Source: Gammaproteobacteria bacterium
GTDB lineage: Bacteria > Pseudomonadota > Gammaproteobacteria > JAGOUN01
Length of the DNA stretch: 55,801 nucleotides
Assembly: GCA_021208965.1 (NCBI GenBank)
Contig: JAJOJD010000076.1
Span: 1 to 55,801, forward strand
Direction of reading: 5' to 3'
Every line of letters starts with the position of its first letter. Position 1 is the first letter of the stretch. This document shows positions 10,326 to 20,239 of this stretch, piece after piece. The notes under the pieces are model-generated. The model worked only from the letters and a program-made list of their open reading frames with translations. It ran no database searches and was not told where the DNA came from. The position numbers and the translations under genes are program-made.

Positions 10326-10663
10326 TCATAAACTCCAGATTAACTTTTTTTTATTTTATCATTTTATTGATAATAATACAACTATTTATTCATTTTAACA
10401 TTTTTAAACACTAATGAAATTCATTCTATTTCATTCTCGTTAATCCTTAATAGCAGCCTACCTTGTTGTATGATAAAATTTTATACAATTTTATTTGAGA
10501 AATGTCTGGTTATTTTTTAACCTCTTAAGACGATATATTATTTGAACCTAATGTGTAAAGATTATATACATAACTGTTATGTAACTTAAAGAAGCATAAA
10601 TGAATCAAGGACACGGAGTCTGCTAAGAACGCGAGCGCTGGCAGTAGACTTGTATATGCATTT
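10326..10663. other. Gene-free spacer with a 17-bp perfect palindrome at 10567-10583
   Basis: No credible gene. The only structure I see is TACATAAC-T-GTTATGTA at 10567-10583, a perfect inverted repeat with a one-base centre. It lies just past the end of the kinase remnant and looks like a dimeric-regulator operator or the stem of a small terminator. Confidence 0.45.
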
Positions 10664-12378
10664 TTAACAATGCAATTTTTCCTCAATTTTTTGATAGCAT
10701 TTAATGATTTGCAAAACCTCTTGCTCAATATCACTATAAACATCTTGCGAAATTTCATGGCTATTATGCACTTCTGTTTGCAGGTCAATTATTTTTTTTC
10801 TGCAACTTAGGTGCTTTGACATACACAAGGGAGCCTAGCATTTTATGCAATAAAAATCTAAGCTCTTCATATTTATGTTCTGTAATAAATACTTTGAGGT
10901 CGGACAAAAATTGCTTTTTTAAATCTTTGATAAATTCAGAAACCAGTTTATCTGCTACGGCTTGTGAGCCAACGAGTTTTGCCGTTGCTGGAATATCCAA
11001 GCTGTTTTCATCTGATTTAATAGATGTCGCACTCGCTAAAACCGTTAATCCTGGCACATGAATATCGATATGCTTTACGTAAAATTCCCACACCTGTTCT
11101 GCTTGGTCACGCGACAAAGGCTTACTTAAAATTCCTTGCATACCTGCTTCACCACAGAAAGCCTGAACATCTACTGCTCCGTGTCCAGTGAGCGCAACAA
11201 TCGGCGTTATGTTTTTTTCGTTTTTACTTTTTTCTTTCGAACGAATAGCTTTAGCGGTTTCGTAGCCCGTCATTTTTGGCAAACCAAGATCCATATAGAT
11301 AAGGCCGTATTTTCCAGGCTCAAACATTTCCACCGCTTCTTCACCCGTGCTGGCAATATCAACGGAAAAGCCTGCATCATTTAATAAGCTCTTGGTAACG
11401 AATTGTATAACCTCTGTATCTTCAACCACTAATACACGTGGTAAATTACTTGTGTTTTTTGTCTCTACTTTTAAATTACTAGAAATATTAATTGAAGACT
11501 GAATTTTGCTTGCAGGTGCTTGCCCCCCCTTCGATGGAGTAATTTCAGGCAACACGATTGCTTTATCAGCAGAAATTTTTAGCGGTATGGTAATAATAAA
11601 AGTACTACCCTTCCCTACTTTGCTTTTTACCTGTATCGCGCCGCCAAGTCGTTTGACATATTGATCAACAATATATAAACCTATGCCGCTGCCTTCAACT
11701 TGGCTTTCATAGGAGGGCTTTAACCGCTGCAACTTTTCAAAAATGATTTTGTGCTTGTCTTCAGGAATACCTATTCCTGTGTCTTGCACCTGAAATATGA
11801 CATTGACCTGCTGATTATTGATTAAATCACTACGCACGGTCCGTAGTGTAATACTGCCCTTTTCAGTAAATTTTAAGGCATTACCCACTAAATTTAATAA
11901 TACTCGATAAAGACTTTCACGGTGCCCTTCTACTGCTGGCGGCAAAGTGTCATCATACTCAAGGTTTAACGGTAAATTTTTTGAAAGAGCTTGTGGCGCA
12001 AACAGTGCAGCTACATCATTGACTAACTGTTTTAACGAAAATGTTTCTATTTTTGATGCCCACTCTTGCATCTCCATTTTAGAAAGATCAAGACAGCTTG
12101 TAAAAAATGAAGCAAGCTGTTTACCAGACGCTGCAATAATCGCTGCATATTGTTTATCTCGATCAGGCGCGGTTTTGTCGCCAACTATTACCTCTGCCGT
12201 CGTGACAATACCTGCTAAGGGCGTTTTCATATCATGACTCATGCTCGCGAGAAATTCAGTTTTCGCACGGTTAGCCACTTCTGCTTTTTCTTTGGCATCG
12301 ATTAATGAGGCTTCCATTTCTTTTAACTTAGTAATATCCAAAGACGTGCCGATAATCCCTAGCACTTTACCAAAGCCG
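10664..12378 (-). pseudogene. Hybrid sensor histidine kinase, N-terminally deleted by Tn3 and frameshifted in the HPt domain
   Basis: Counting from the first Met of the remaining frame (12365), it holds the tail of a PAS domain (VLGIIGTSLDIT). Then come HisKA with His44 in FLASMSHDMKTPLAG, HATPase (NALKF, DTGIGI, GSGIGLYIV), a receiver with Asp359 in YMDLGLPKMTG and Lys415 in SKPLS, and an HPt domain with His507 in LLHKMLGSLVYV. This ArcB-like order predicts a phosphorelay sensor. The frame stops at 10785 after an eight-A run (T8 at 10792-10799). With one A fewer the HPt helix continues (IIDLQTEVHNSHEISQD...) to TAA at 10664-10666. The 5' part, including any membrane sensor, is missing: homology stops exactly at the transposon edge at 12378. 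Non-functional as a sensor. Confidence 0.85.
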
Positions 12379-12417
12379 CCCCATGCCAGGATACGCTCCT
12401 AGAATTGCACCCCTGTT
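12379..12417 (+). repeat. Tn3 left terminal inverted repeat
   Basis: Begins CCCCATGCCAGGATACG and ends ACCCCTGTT. It matches the reverse complement of 16274-16312 at 38 of 39 positions (C versus T at position 18). The last base is also the last base of the resolvase stop codon. Confidence 0.93.
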
Positions 12418-13001
12418 CAAGAATCGGACGGAACAATATTGATGGCCTTCTTTCGTTTCTTCAAATAATTGTAAAAAGACGGCCTGCTAACACCATGAAT
12501 TTTACAAATTTCCTCTACCGTTAATTTCTGTTCGTCATATCGTGCCAGCATTTTTTCAACCTGTTTTTCTTCTAATAAAGGCGGCCTGCCACCGAGTCGT
12601 CCTCGTGCACGTGCGGCTCTTAATCCAGCGTTGGTCCGCTCTTTAATAAGGTCGCGCTCAAACTCTGCTAATGCGCTAAAGATATGGAAAATAAGCTTCC
12701 CGCCGCTGGTGGTGGTGTCGATATTCTCTTGTAAACTTTGAAAACCAATCTTACGTTTGCTAAGTGATTTGACTGTTTCAATCAGGTGCTGAATAGAGCG
12801 ACCAAGGCGATCTAATTTCCAAACAACGAGAGTGTCACCTTCGCGTAAATACGCTAAGGCTTCATCTAAACCCGGGCGTGCTGTTTTAACACCGCTCGCA
12901 ATATCATGATAAATTTCTTCACATCCCATCGTCTTTAAAGCATCTTCTTGCATCCGTAAATGTTGGTCGTTGGTGCTTACCCGCGCATATCCTACTTTCA
13001 T
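12417..13001 (-). CDS. tnpR: Serine resolvase of the Tn3 transposon (194 aa)
   Basis: Resolves cointegrates at res through a phosphoserine intermediate. The N-terminus is the classical resolvase/invertase catalytic domain: YARVS with nucleophile Ser9, LVVWKLDRLGRS, ALAEFERDLIKERT. A GRLGGRPPLL linker follows and then a helix-turn-helix (VEEICKIHGVSRPSFYNYL). Length is typical (180-200). Its stop codon overlaps the left inverted repeat, and it is divergent from tnpA. Confidence 0.95.
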   Translation of the reverse strand: MKVGYARVSTNDQHLRMQEDALKTMGCEEIYHDIASGVKTARPGLDEALAYLREGDTLVVWKLDRLGRSIQHLIETVKSLSKRKIGFQSLQENIDTTTSGGKLIFHIFSALAEFERDLIKERTNAGLRAARARGRLGGRPPLLEEKQVEKMLARYDEQKLTVEEICKIHGVSRPSFYNYLKKRKKAINIVPSDS

Positions 13002-13204
13002 CGTTTTGGCTCCTTTTTTTGGCTAAATTGTATAGGAACTGGTTGAAGAGATGAAGATCATTAATATTGAAAGTTAGATGGGTTTTTGTATATTCTATAG
13101 CGGATTTTTTGTGACCAAATCAACGCTGTCGCTCATGTAACGAAAATGACCGTTTGTTAGATGGTCGCGAAATAGACAAAACTACGACGAGGAACAGGAT
13201 CATC
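13002..13204. promoter_or_regulatory. Intergenic region with expected res site and divergent promoters
   Basis: In Tn3 elements with divergent tnpR and tnpA this interval contains the three-subsite res and both promoters. It is AT-rich (for example TTGAAAG...TATTCTATAG around 13067-13104), but I cannot delimit res subsites by eye. The position is the main evidence. Confidence 0.5.
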
Positions 13205-16198
13205 ATGACATCTATTTACAAAACCGCTTACCCGTATTTTAGTCACCATAAAAAGAAACTCACGCGCGAGTTGATTGCGAATACTTATCAATTAACACCG
13301 GATGAGATTCTTGATATAAAAAAACGATTTTCAGAAGATCATTCCCCCCTTTGTTATGCGGTATTGCTTGCCGTTTTTAAGCAATTCAATTATTTCCCAG
13401 AATTTAATACGATTCCTTCAGAAATTATTGATTACATCAAAGAGCAACTGGACGTTTCGAATGACAATATTTTAGAAATACACCCCAGTACTCGCTCGCG
13501 ATACCGAAAAGATATTTATCAATCCCTTGGCATTACGCCTTGGAAAACCTCTAAAAAAACAGAATCAGGCAAAGCGGATCATCCAGCTAAAACATTCGCA
13601 ACCCATACCGCCATGCGAGCGGCACAACTTCACAATTATCCCGCGGATATTATTAATATCGTGATTGAAGAGCTCAAAAAAGAACGTTATGAACTGCCGA
13701 CATTTAAGCAACTGGATAAGCTGGTGAAACATGCGCGCTCTGTTGTCAATAACCATCTTTTTAAGACCGTTTATGATTCAATGATGGATAAGCAAATGGA
13801 AACACTAGAGGAATTATTAAAAACAAAAGAGGATTATCAGCGTAGTGGCTACAATGCACTGAAAGCATTACCTAAAAATCCAACCATCACGCATTTCAAA
13901 GAATTATTGGCGCATCATGATTGGCTAGAATCCTTTGGAAATTTACAACAGCAACTAAAACCCATTATTCCTATCAAGCTCAATCAAATGGCTCAACAGG
14001 CTCGTTCCTTAGATGCTAGTAATTTGCACGATTTTACAAAAGAAAAACGTTATACCTTAATGCTTTGTTTGATTTTACATGCGCAAGGACAAGCGAAAGA
14101 TGCGTTGTCTCTGACTTTCTGCCGCACGCTGATTGGTATGCATAAAGACGCTAAAAATAAATTAGAAGGCTTGCGAGAACACTATCGCAGTAGAACACAA
14201 GAATTATTGCTGATATTTTCCACTATTCTAGATGACTTTGGCGATGGTGAATCTCAACCATTGGAAAACATCACGGATAAAATTAAGAATAATGGTGGCG
14301 CTCAATTATTAAAAGAAGATTGCGATTACGCCGTGGCATTAAACAGTAATAATCATCTCATCTTCCTGGCCGATTTTTATAAAAGCAAGCGAGAAACATT
14401 ATTAAATTTGATTGAAACGTTAGATCTACGTTCGAGCACACAACAAACTGATTTGTTATCGGCAATCAAATACATCCTTGATCATCGAGAGATCAAGTCA
14501 GATTATCTGACTGATTCCATTGATTTATCTTTCACAACGCCACAATGGAAAAAATTAATCATCAAAACAGAAGAAAAAAATGAAACGTACCATCATAGGA
14601 ATCTTGAATTATGTGTTCTGTCGCACATAGCCAATGAATTGCGATCTAAAGATTTATATGTTCTTGGAGCTAATTCTTATGCAGACTACCGTGATGAATT
14701 ATTACCGTGGAATGAGTGTGAAAAACTTCTCAAAGACTATTGCAAAAAAACCAATCTTCCCAATACCGGTACCGCGTTCGTTAAACAATTAAAAAAATTA
14801 CTCACCGAAAAATCAAAAGCCGTGGATAAAGCATATCCCGATATTAAGGAATTAACCATCGATAAAAATGGCAATCCTATTTTACATAAACGTGGTCCGA
14901 AAAGGCGATCAAGCAGCGCCGTATGGTTAGAAAAAACCATTAAGTTGCGTCTGAAAGAAAGGAATCTCATTGATGTGCTTTGTAGCAGTCATCACTACAG
15001 TGGTTGGGCGCATGAGTTCGGGCCGCTCTCTGGAAATGATGCAAAAATTAAAGATTTCATTGAGCGTTATGTGTTAACCACCTTTGCCTACGCCACTGGA
15101 ATGGGGGCAACACAAACTGCACAACACGTGCGTAGTGGTATCAGTGCTCATATGCTGTCGTGGATTAATCGACGTCATGTCACACCCGAAAGTTTAGATA
15201 AGGCAAGAGAGCAACTTATCAATTTAATTGCGCAATTTGAATTACCAAAAACATGGGGCTCCGGTAAATCTGTCGCTGGTGATGGCACGATGGAAGAATT
15301 GCGCGAGCAAAATCTTATCTCAGAATTTCACTTTCGCTATCGACGCAACGGTGGTGTGGCGTATCATCATATCGCGGACAATTATATTTTATTATTTTCC
15401 ACGTTTATGCCTTGTGGTGTATGGGAAGCGGTTGAAATCATGGAGGGATTATTAAAAAATAATTCGGATGTACAGCCTGATATCATTCATGGCGATACAC
15501 AAGCACAATCTACCGTTGTTTTCGCGCTATCGCATCTGCTTGGGTTTAAACTCATGCCAAGAATACGCAACTGGAAAGATTTAACGTTATTTAGGCCAAC
15601 TAAAAATACAAAATATAAACATATCGATACGTTATTCAGCGATACCATTGATTGGGACATCATTGAAAAGCATTGGCAGGATATGATGCAAGTTGTTTTG
15701 TCTATTCATCATGGTAAGATGAGCTCATCAAAATTACTCAGAAAGTTGGGCAACTACAGTCGAAAAAATCGTTTGTATCAAGCGTTTCAAGAGCTGGGTT
15801 ACGTGATACGAACTTTATTCTTACTGGATTATATTTCTGATGTTGAATTGCGTGAAACCATTACGGCGCAAACGAATAAAGTCGAAGCGTATAATGGCTT
15901 GAGTGACTGGTGTTCGTTTGGCAGCGATATTTTAGTGGCAAGTAATGATGATGTTGAAATGGAAAAGGCGGTGAAATACAACGGCATTTTGACCAATTCT
16001 GTCATATTGCAAAACGTTGTAGACATGACCGATATTATTGCTGAGCTTCTTGATGAGGGAAACAAAATAACCAAAGAAGATATGGCAACTTTGTGTCCTT
16101 ATTTAACGGCGCATTTAAAGCGATTCGGCGATATTATTATGGACTTCAACGGTGTGCCAAAAAATGTTGATCGGAGCAGAAGCAAGGTGTTATGGTGA
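13205..16198 (+). CDS. tnpA: Tn3-family transposase (997 aa)
   Basis: DDE transposase for replicative transposition. The N-terminal DUF4158-type DNA-binding region (TSIYKTAYPYFSHHKKKL...) is followed by the Tn3 catalytic domain in the last 400 residues: YATGMGATQTAQHV, GDGTM, HYHHIADNYIL-like block, IIHGDTQAQSTVVFALSHLLG with a catalytic Asp, MPRIRNWKDL. ATG 13205 is chosen over a TTG 51 bases upstream because AGGAT sits just before it and the family usually starts at M-x-S-I-Y. Length 997 matches the roughly 990-1000 norm, so it appears intact. Confidence 0.95.
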   Translation: MTSIYKTAYPYFSHHKKKLTRELIANTYQLTPDEILDIKKRFSEDHSPLCYAVLLAVFKQFNYFPEFNTIPSEIIDYIKEQLDVSNDNILEIHPSTRSRYRKDIYQSLGITPWKTSKKTESGKADHPAKTFATHTAMRAAQLHNYPADIINIVIEELKKERYELPTFKQLDKLVKHARSVVNNHLFKTVYDSMMDKQMETLEELLKTKEDYQRSGYNALKALPKNPTITHFKELLAHHDWLESFGNLQQQLKPIIPIKLNQMAQQARSLDASNLHDFTKEKRYTLMLCLILHAQGQAKDALSLTFCRTLIGMHKDAKNKLEGLREHYRSRTQELLLIFSTILDDFGDGESQPLENITDKIKNNGGAQLLKEDCDYAVALNSNNHLIFLADFYKSKRETLLNLIETLDLRSSTQQTDLLSAIKYILDHREIKSDYLTDSIDLSFTTPQWKKLIIKTEEKNETYHHRNLELCVLSHIANELRSKDLYVLGANSYADYRDELLPWNECEKLLKDYCKKTNLPNTGTAFVKQLKKLLTEKSKAVDKAYPDIKELTIDKNGNPILHKRGPKRRSSSAVWLEKTIKLRLKERNLIDVLCSSHHYSGWAHEFGPLSGNDAKIKDFIERYVLTTFAYATGMGATQTAQHVRSGISAHMLSWINRRHVTPESLDKAREQLINLIAQFELPKTWGSGKSVAGDGTMEELREQNLISEFHFRYRRNGGVAYHHIADNYILLFSTFMPCGVWEAVEIMEGLLKNNSDVQPDIIHGDTQAQSTVVFALSHLLGFKLMPRIRNWKDLTLFRPTKNTKYKHIDTLFSDTIDWDIIEKHWQDMMQVVLSIHHGKMSSSKLLRKLGNYSRKNRLYQAFQELGYVIRTLFLLDYISDVELRETITAQTNKVEAYNGLSDWCSFGSDILVASNDDVEMEKAVKYNGILTNSVILQNVVDMTDIIAELLDEGNKITKEDMATLCPYLTAHLKRFGDIIMDFNGVPKNVDRSRSKVLW

Positions 16199-16273
16199 GC
16201 AGAAACGCATAGTTGTTATACAGATTATTAGACACCGAAAGAGACAGAAAAATTTATTTGTGATCTCATTTGA

Positions 16274-16312
16274 AACAGGGGTGCAATTCTAGGAACGTAT
16301 CCTGGCATGGGG
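16274..16312 (-). repeat. Tn3 right terminal inverted repeat
   Basis: Inverted partner of 12379-12417. Outer end at 16312 (GGGG). The hsdR reading frame runs into it from the right. Confidence 0.93.
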
Positions 16313-16494
16313 CGAGGAATGGCTGGATTTAACCGATCTATAGCCCGGCGTAAACGTTCAAGCAATACAACTTCTTGATAATTGCTGCGTTCAGGTGACG
16401 GACCATCACAAGCAATATCAGGGCCATAGAGATGTTTGTAGCCGAGCTCAGACAGCCAAGATAGCATTTCCTGCTCTAATTTATCTTCCGTCAT
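16313..16494 (-). pseudogene. hsdR: hsdR remnant: first ~60 codons of the type I restriction subunit
   Basis: Starting at ATG 16494, the peptide contains MTEDKLEQEMLSWLSELGYK, then HLYGPDIACDGPSPERSNY and LRRAIDRLNPAIP. This is the standard N-terminus of HsdR of type I restriction enzymes (R subunit, normally about 1000 residues with an endonuclease and a DEAD-type translocase). The frame enters the transposon repeat at 16312 and ends at 16228. The rest of hsdR is nowhere in the window, so the restriction subunit has been lost. Confidence 0.9.
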
Positions 16495-16521
16495 GTTCGT
16501 TCCCTTTATCCTCTGCTCGGT

Positions 16522-16604
16522 TTTGCTCTAAAGCACTTAACTCGTTGATTTATAAGAGTATTCAACTTTTTAACTCTTATAATCAGGTTTGCTCTAAAGC
16601 ACTT
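16522..16604. repeat. Two 17-bp direct repeats flanking a 9-bp-stem hairpin
   Basis: TTTGCTCTAAAGCACTT occurs at 16522-16538 and again at 16588-16604. Between them TATAAGAGT (16551-16559) and ACTCTTATA (16573-16581) form a perfect hairpin. It lies between the stop of the AlbA-like gene and the hsdR start, so it may be a terminator or attenuator before hsdR, or the trace of a small insertion. Confidence 0.65.
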
Positions 16605-16605
16605 T

Positions 16606-18015
16606 TTATGCCCAATATGGCAAATATTTGACATATCGTGTTGAGCTTGTGTCGCTATCATCTAGTTTAATCAATCCCGCGTCTTTAGTAACCCGAATTA
16701 ACACGGATATGGTTGCTGCCGCCGATTCTGGTAATTTGAACCGTTCACGCAACGTTTGGTTCGACATTTTTTGACGGTTAACATAAAGCAAACAACAATG
16801 TTGATAACACGCTCTTATTCTATCTTTTTTATCCATCTCTGCAAAATCCTGATGCGCAAACAGTATCGCCGTCGTGCGTATCTCACCCACTCTAAAATCA
16901 GGTGCAGGCAATTGAGAATCTTCAACTGCTTTCACAACTTTATCAACACCACTGCCCTTTTCTTCACAAATACCCAATCGGCGCATCACATCTGCCAATT
17001 TTTCATTACGTGATTGATACTCATCAATAAAGCGTTCAACTTTAATGAAAGGAACACCGGGGTTAGAAATTTCTAAACGATTCGCATACATCTCAATCAT
17101 GACGGACATGCCTGTCATCGTAAAATCTTGATGCACCAACGCATTCGCAATTAATTCACGGATGGCTTGTTTGGGAAACATCTTAACTTCTTCACGCAAT
17201 CCTTGTTCAATAAAATAATTTTGTGGCGCAGCAGAATGAATAAAATCAACGATACGATCAAAATCAACCGCATAACCTTTCGTACTTTGTTTATCCTCTT
17301 GTGTGGAAAGTTTATCGATGCCTTTATAAATAATCGTACGCGGTGCTTTGCGCGCTAAGGAAAAAGGAAAGGCATCTAACCGCTTCGCCAACAAAATAGC
17401 CGCTAAATTGGAAATCACCCAACAATCATTTTCTTTTTTAATAAATCCTTCGCTCATAAAGCGACCCAAAACACCTTCACGTGTCGTTGGATAAGGAATT
17501 TTCATTAAATCAAAATAAGCTTGTGTATCCAGTAAGGCAATCACATCATCCGAGCTAGCATCCATTTTTGCGGGTTGTTCTAACCAATGAGGATCACCTT
17601 CTGAAAAAATTCGCCTTAATTGATCTTGTGTCATTGGCACTAATTCTTCACCAGAACGCATTAAATATTTTCCGTCGAGTTGATGCGCTTGACCTGCTAA
17701 TCGCGAAGGAATGTCAAAAACCAATACGCGACCGTCTGAGTGATTTAATTCAATCACATCAACACGAAAATGTAATTTGGATAAAATATAGGATTTTATG
17801 TCGCCAATATTAGGAAACGCTTGAGTGCCAACAACCTTGCGCGGATGTTTATCACTAACACCCAGCACTAAATGTCCACCACGCTCATTGGCAATAGCAA
17901 CGCAATATTCTAATAATTTGGTTTTATCGTATTGTAGTTTGGCTTCTTTGAATTCCAAGTTTTCGGTTTCTTTTGGAATGGTTAGCCAGCGGTTTAAGGC
18001 GTCTAGAGTGACCAT
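16606..18015 (-). CDS. AlbA_2 (Schlafen-like) domain protein with HATPase_c_4, RecG-like accessory (469 aa)
   Basis: The N-terminal AlbA_2 domain (residues 10-125) has LEFKEAKLQYDKTKLLEYCVAIANERGGHLVLGVSD. The middle region (residues 260-370) is the HATPase_c_4 module seen in RecG-like ATP-dependent transcriptional regulators: AIRELIANALVHQDFT, MYANRLEISNPG, GICEEKGSGVDKVV. A winged-helix-like C-terminus follows (MSNQTLRERFKLPESAAATISVLI). Proteins of this architecture are regularly embedded in type I restriction operons and mobile islands. It is fifth in the hsdM-x-hsdS-abiC-albA-hsdR order, and its function there is not established. Confidence 0.82.
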   Translation of the reverse strand: MVTLDALNRWLTIPKETENLEFKEAKLQYDKTKLLEYCVAIANERGGHLVLGVSDKHPRKVVGTQAFPNIGDIKSYILSKLHFRVDVIELNHSDGRVLVFDIPSRLAGQAHQLDGKYLMRSGEELVPMTQDQLRRIFSEGDPHWLEQPAKMDASSDDVIALLDTQAYFDLMKIPYPTTREGVLGRFMSEGFIKKENDCWVISNLAAILLAKRLDAFPFSLARKAPRTIIYKGIDKLSTQEDKQSTKGYAVDFDRIVDFIHSAAPQNYFIEQGLREEVKMFPKQAIRELIANALVHQDFTMTGMSVMIEMYANRLEISNPGVPFIKVERFIDEYQSRNEKLADVMRRLGICEEKGSGVDKVVKAVEDSQLPAPDFRVGEIRTTAILFAHQDFAEMDKKDRIRACYQHCCLLYVNRQKMSNQTLRERFKLPESAAATISVLIRVTKDAGLIKLDDSDTSSTRYVKYLPYWA

Positions 18016-18055
18016 AAGTAGACCTTTTTCAATATAAATAAAAAGTTTTTAATCA

Positions 18056-18910
18056 TTATGCCAATTCCTTTTTAGATTTTTCTTTGTTGCGTTTTTTTTG
18101 ATAATCTCTTGTTGAAAAAAGAAAATCAACGAATGTCATAGCTGCATTTATCGCAAGTTTCGCATGGTGATGATCAGGCTTATATGTTACTGAATGTGCA
18201 TCTCCAGCCTGATTTCGTATTGCAGACAAGCCATTTACTATAGAAGTGAGGCCTGTGAGCACTCCTTTTAAAATTTCTGATATATCTTGGCGCTCTGGAT
18301 CTAAATTCAAGTGCTTTTTAAAATGCCTATAGTATGCGATCAGATCTCCATCTTGTTTTAATATAGGTGCGCCATCGTCTGCGGCGATTCCCACTAATAT
18401 ATTTTCAACTAATGTGCGAGCACTAGTTATTGCTCCAGAAAAATCCTTGTTTTTAAGCCTTTCTTCGCATTTCCTGACACTTTCATCAATGTTTGATTGA
18501 GTTAATTGACTTCGAATTTTAACTTGTGATTCAACTTTAAGAATATTTGATGGAAGATCTATAACTTTATAAAAAAAACCATCTGGGACAACTTCATAAC
18601 CATCGTACCTTAAACATTCATTTAGCTGAATAATAGCATCTCCAATTGAACAATTGTTTTCTAAAAATCTACGTGGGTCTAGAAGCTTAGCAATCATCTC
18701 TTTTCTAGAACTTTGTAGTTCCTGCACACAATATTCTGCATACTCGACTCTGTTTCTATAGATTTCGTTTCCATTTAGATCATAATCTTGAGGAACACTA
18801 AATTCACTAAAAAATTTATATATTTCTTTTTGAGATCGACGTGGAAATCCGGTTGTATCTCCGGCAATTATTTTTGCTATAAACTCAATTGAATATTCTT
18901 TTAACTTCAT
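18056..18910 (-). CDS. Abortive infection (Abi-C domain) protein (284 aa)
   Basis: The C-terminal half (residues 150-270) matches the Abi_C/abortive-infection family: SAITSARTLVENILVGIA, a long helix, then LTSIVNGLSAIRNQAGDAHS. The R-N-x-x-G-D-x-H block is the family hallmark and resembles a HEPN-type nuclease site. The N-terminal part is helical without named motifs and the tail is lysine-rich. It starts nine bases after hsdS, so it is translated from the same transcript. The likely role is a phage-defence partner of the restriction locus. Confidence 0.8.
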   Translation of the reverse strand: MKLKEYSIEFIAKIIAGDTTGFPRRSQKEIYKFFSEFSVPQDYDLNGNEIYRNRVEYAEYCVQELQSSRKEMIAKLLDPRRFLENNCSIGDAIIQLNECLRYDGYEVVPDGFFYKVIDLPSNILKVESQVKIRSQLTQSNIDESVRKCEERLKNKDFSGAITSARTLVENILVGIAADDGAPILKQDGDLIAYYRHFKKHLNLDPERQDISEILKGVLTGLTSIVNGLSAIRNQAGDAHSVTYKPDHHHAKLAINAAMTFVDFLFSTRDYQKKRNKEKSKKELA

Positions 18911-18919
18911 TATTTATCT

Positions 18920-20239
18920 CTACTTCTTCTCTGAAACATCTAGTTGACCGGATATTAAACGTGGCAATAATGAATCACGCAGGGTTGCAAGAGTTTCAAT
19001 TTTTTTTAAGTTAGCCGAAAATTTATTTCGGAGAGATAAAGTATATAAATCAAATGCTTGCAATATCTCATACATTGGAATAATAAATTTAAGCTTCGCA
19101 AGCTTGGCACGACTCAATTCTGTTTGACCCGTGGAACCTTCACCAAGCTGTTCAATTTCAGCCTGCCTATTTGAAAGAGCAAGGCCAAGATAATTCCATG
19201 TTAGTGATTCTCCAGCACGCACAACTGTAACATGTGAATCAACAATTAACGGCTCATCAATTGATAAAATCTGTGCAACACGTCCCAAAGTACCAACCCC
19301 AGTAGAATTTATTAATACATCTCCAACTAACAATTCTCGACCTTCAACTTTTCTTTGAACAGAATCATGTTTGCGAGCCTTTGTTAAATCAACAATATTA
19401 TCTCGTATGCATTTTTGATTAATAACGGTAATTCCTACATTTTCTGTATATTTAGGCGAAATTCCTCTATTTATATATGAGGAGACTTCTCCCAATGAAG
19501 TAAACTTCCATCCTTTAGGTATTGTGTCTAGACACGACTCTTCAAAATCATCAGGAAAAAGTGCCGCTGTTTCTGCATCCATTCCTTCAGGTTCCCGAGC
19601 TTCAGCTTTTGCTCGTACCGGATCAAAATCAATAAACCAGGATTTAAAAAGCGTTTGAGCAATGGATTCGAGAGAAAGATTAGTTTCGCGAAGAGCAGCT
19701 ATACGATCATCTAATGCTTTTAATATCTCAGCAATAGTTTTTTGTTCAGCAAGCGAAGGAAGTTTTAATTTAATTGATTTTAGTGAGGTTAATGGCTGCC
19801 CAATACCTGGCGTCCCAACTTGTGAGGCATTCTTTAATAATTCATGCCGACCAATAGAGGATTTAAAAAAATAAAAAATAAAATTTGGATCTGCTTTTTC
19901 TTGATGGCATGTCAATTTCATAAGACTTGATGAAAGAACATATTTATTACCATCATCTGGAATAATACCAACTTCTCCAATTGATCCTCGATGTGGGAAA
20001 ACCAAATCCCCCGGAGCAAGATTTGAGCTTCCAAGTTCTACAGCTTTTTCCGGTGTAATAAAAACAAATTCACCAGATAACCCTCTACCATTTGTAAGAT
20101 TAGTTCCGCGAACAACCTTAATGCCTTTTGAAACGTAGCAATCACTTTTCATACGAGAGCCAAAAGGACCAATGGCAATTTGGCTTTTAATTTCATCAAT
20201 TGACACTAATGGCCACTCAAATCTCATTTTTTTCCTCAT
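18920..20239 (-). CDS. hsdS: Type I restriction-modification specificity subunit HsdS (439 aa)
   Basis: Provides DNA recognition for the HsdM2S methyltransferase. Two target-recognition domains are visible. TRD1 covers residues 1-165 (IAIGPFGSRMKSDCY, VVRGTNLTNG, LVFPHRGSIGEVGII), followed by a central conserved helix (LPSLAEQKTIAEILKALDDRI, cut here in mind at the usual dimerisation coil). TRD2 covers about 235-410, and a second helix near the C-terminus ends in LRDSLLPRLISGQLDV. The length is normal. Its start overlaps the end of the preceding membrane-protein gene by 23 bases. Confidence 0.94.
   Translation of the reverse strand: MRKKMRFEWPLVSIDEIKSQIAIGPFGSRMKSDCYVSKGIKVVRGTNLTNGRGLSGEFVFITPEKAVELGSSNLAPGDLVFPHRGSIGEVGIIPDDGNKYVLSSSLMKLTCHQEKADPNFIFYFFKSSIGRHELLKNASQVGTPGIGQPLTSLKSIKLKLPSLAEQKTIAEILKALDDRIAALRETNLSLESIAQTLFKSWFIDFDPVRAKAEAREPEGMDAETAALFPDDFEESCLDTIPKGWKFTSLGEVSSYINRGISPKYTENVGITVINQKCIRDNIVDLTKARKHDSVQRKVEGRELLVGDVLINSTGVGTLGRVAQILSIDEPLIVDSHVTVVRAGESLTWNYLGLALSNRQAEIEQLGEGSTGQTELSRAKLAKLKFIIPMYEILQAFDLYTLSLRNKFSANLKKIETLATLRDSLLPRLISGQLDVSEKK

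Larger units (their letters stand above)
12379..16312. mobile_element. Tn3-family transposon (3.9 kb; tnpR and tnpA only)
   Basis: Bounded by 39-bp inverted repeats (12379-12417 and 16274-16312) that differ at one position. Inside are divergent resolvase and transposase genes and no cargo. Tn3 elements make 5-bp target duplications, but the flanks here are AGCCG and CGAGG, so none is present. The left flank is the middle of a kinase gene and the right flank the start of hsdR. The element therefore sits at a deletion or recombination junction, not at a simple insertion. Confidence 0.92.

Noticed and set aside
10525-10788. Possible 87-codon leftward gene at the end of the kinase
   Set aside because: Its sequence overlaps, in a different frame, the HPt tail of the kinase, which reads sensibly to 10664 once one A is removed at 10792-10799. 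It has no ribosome-binding site and no folded-looking content.
13154-13204. TTG 13154 as the tnpA start
   Set aside because: ATG 13205 has a better ribosome-binding site and gives the usual Tn3 N-terminus; the extra 17 codons have no family support.
12374-16317. Target-site duplication of the Tn3 element
   Set aside because: Flanking 5-mers AGCCG and CGAGG do not match in direct orientation; shifting the ends by one or two bases does not help.
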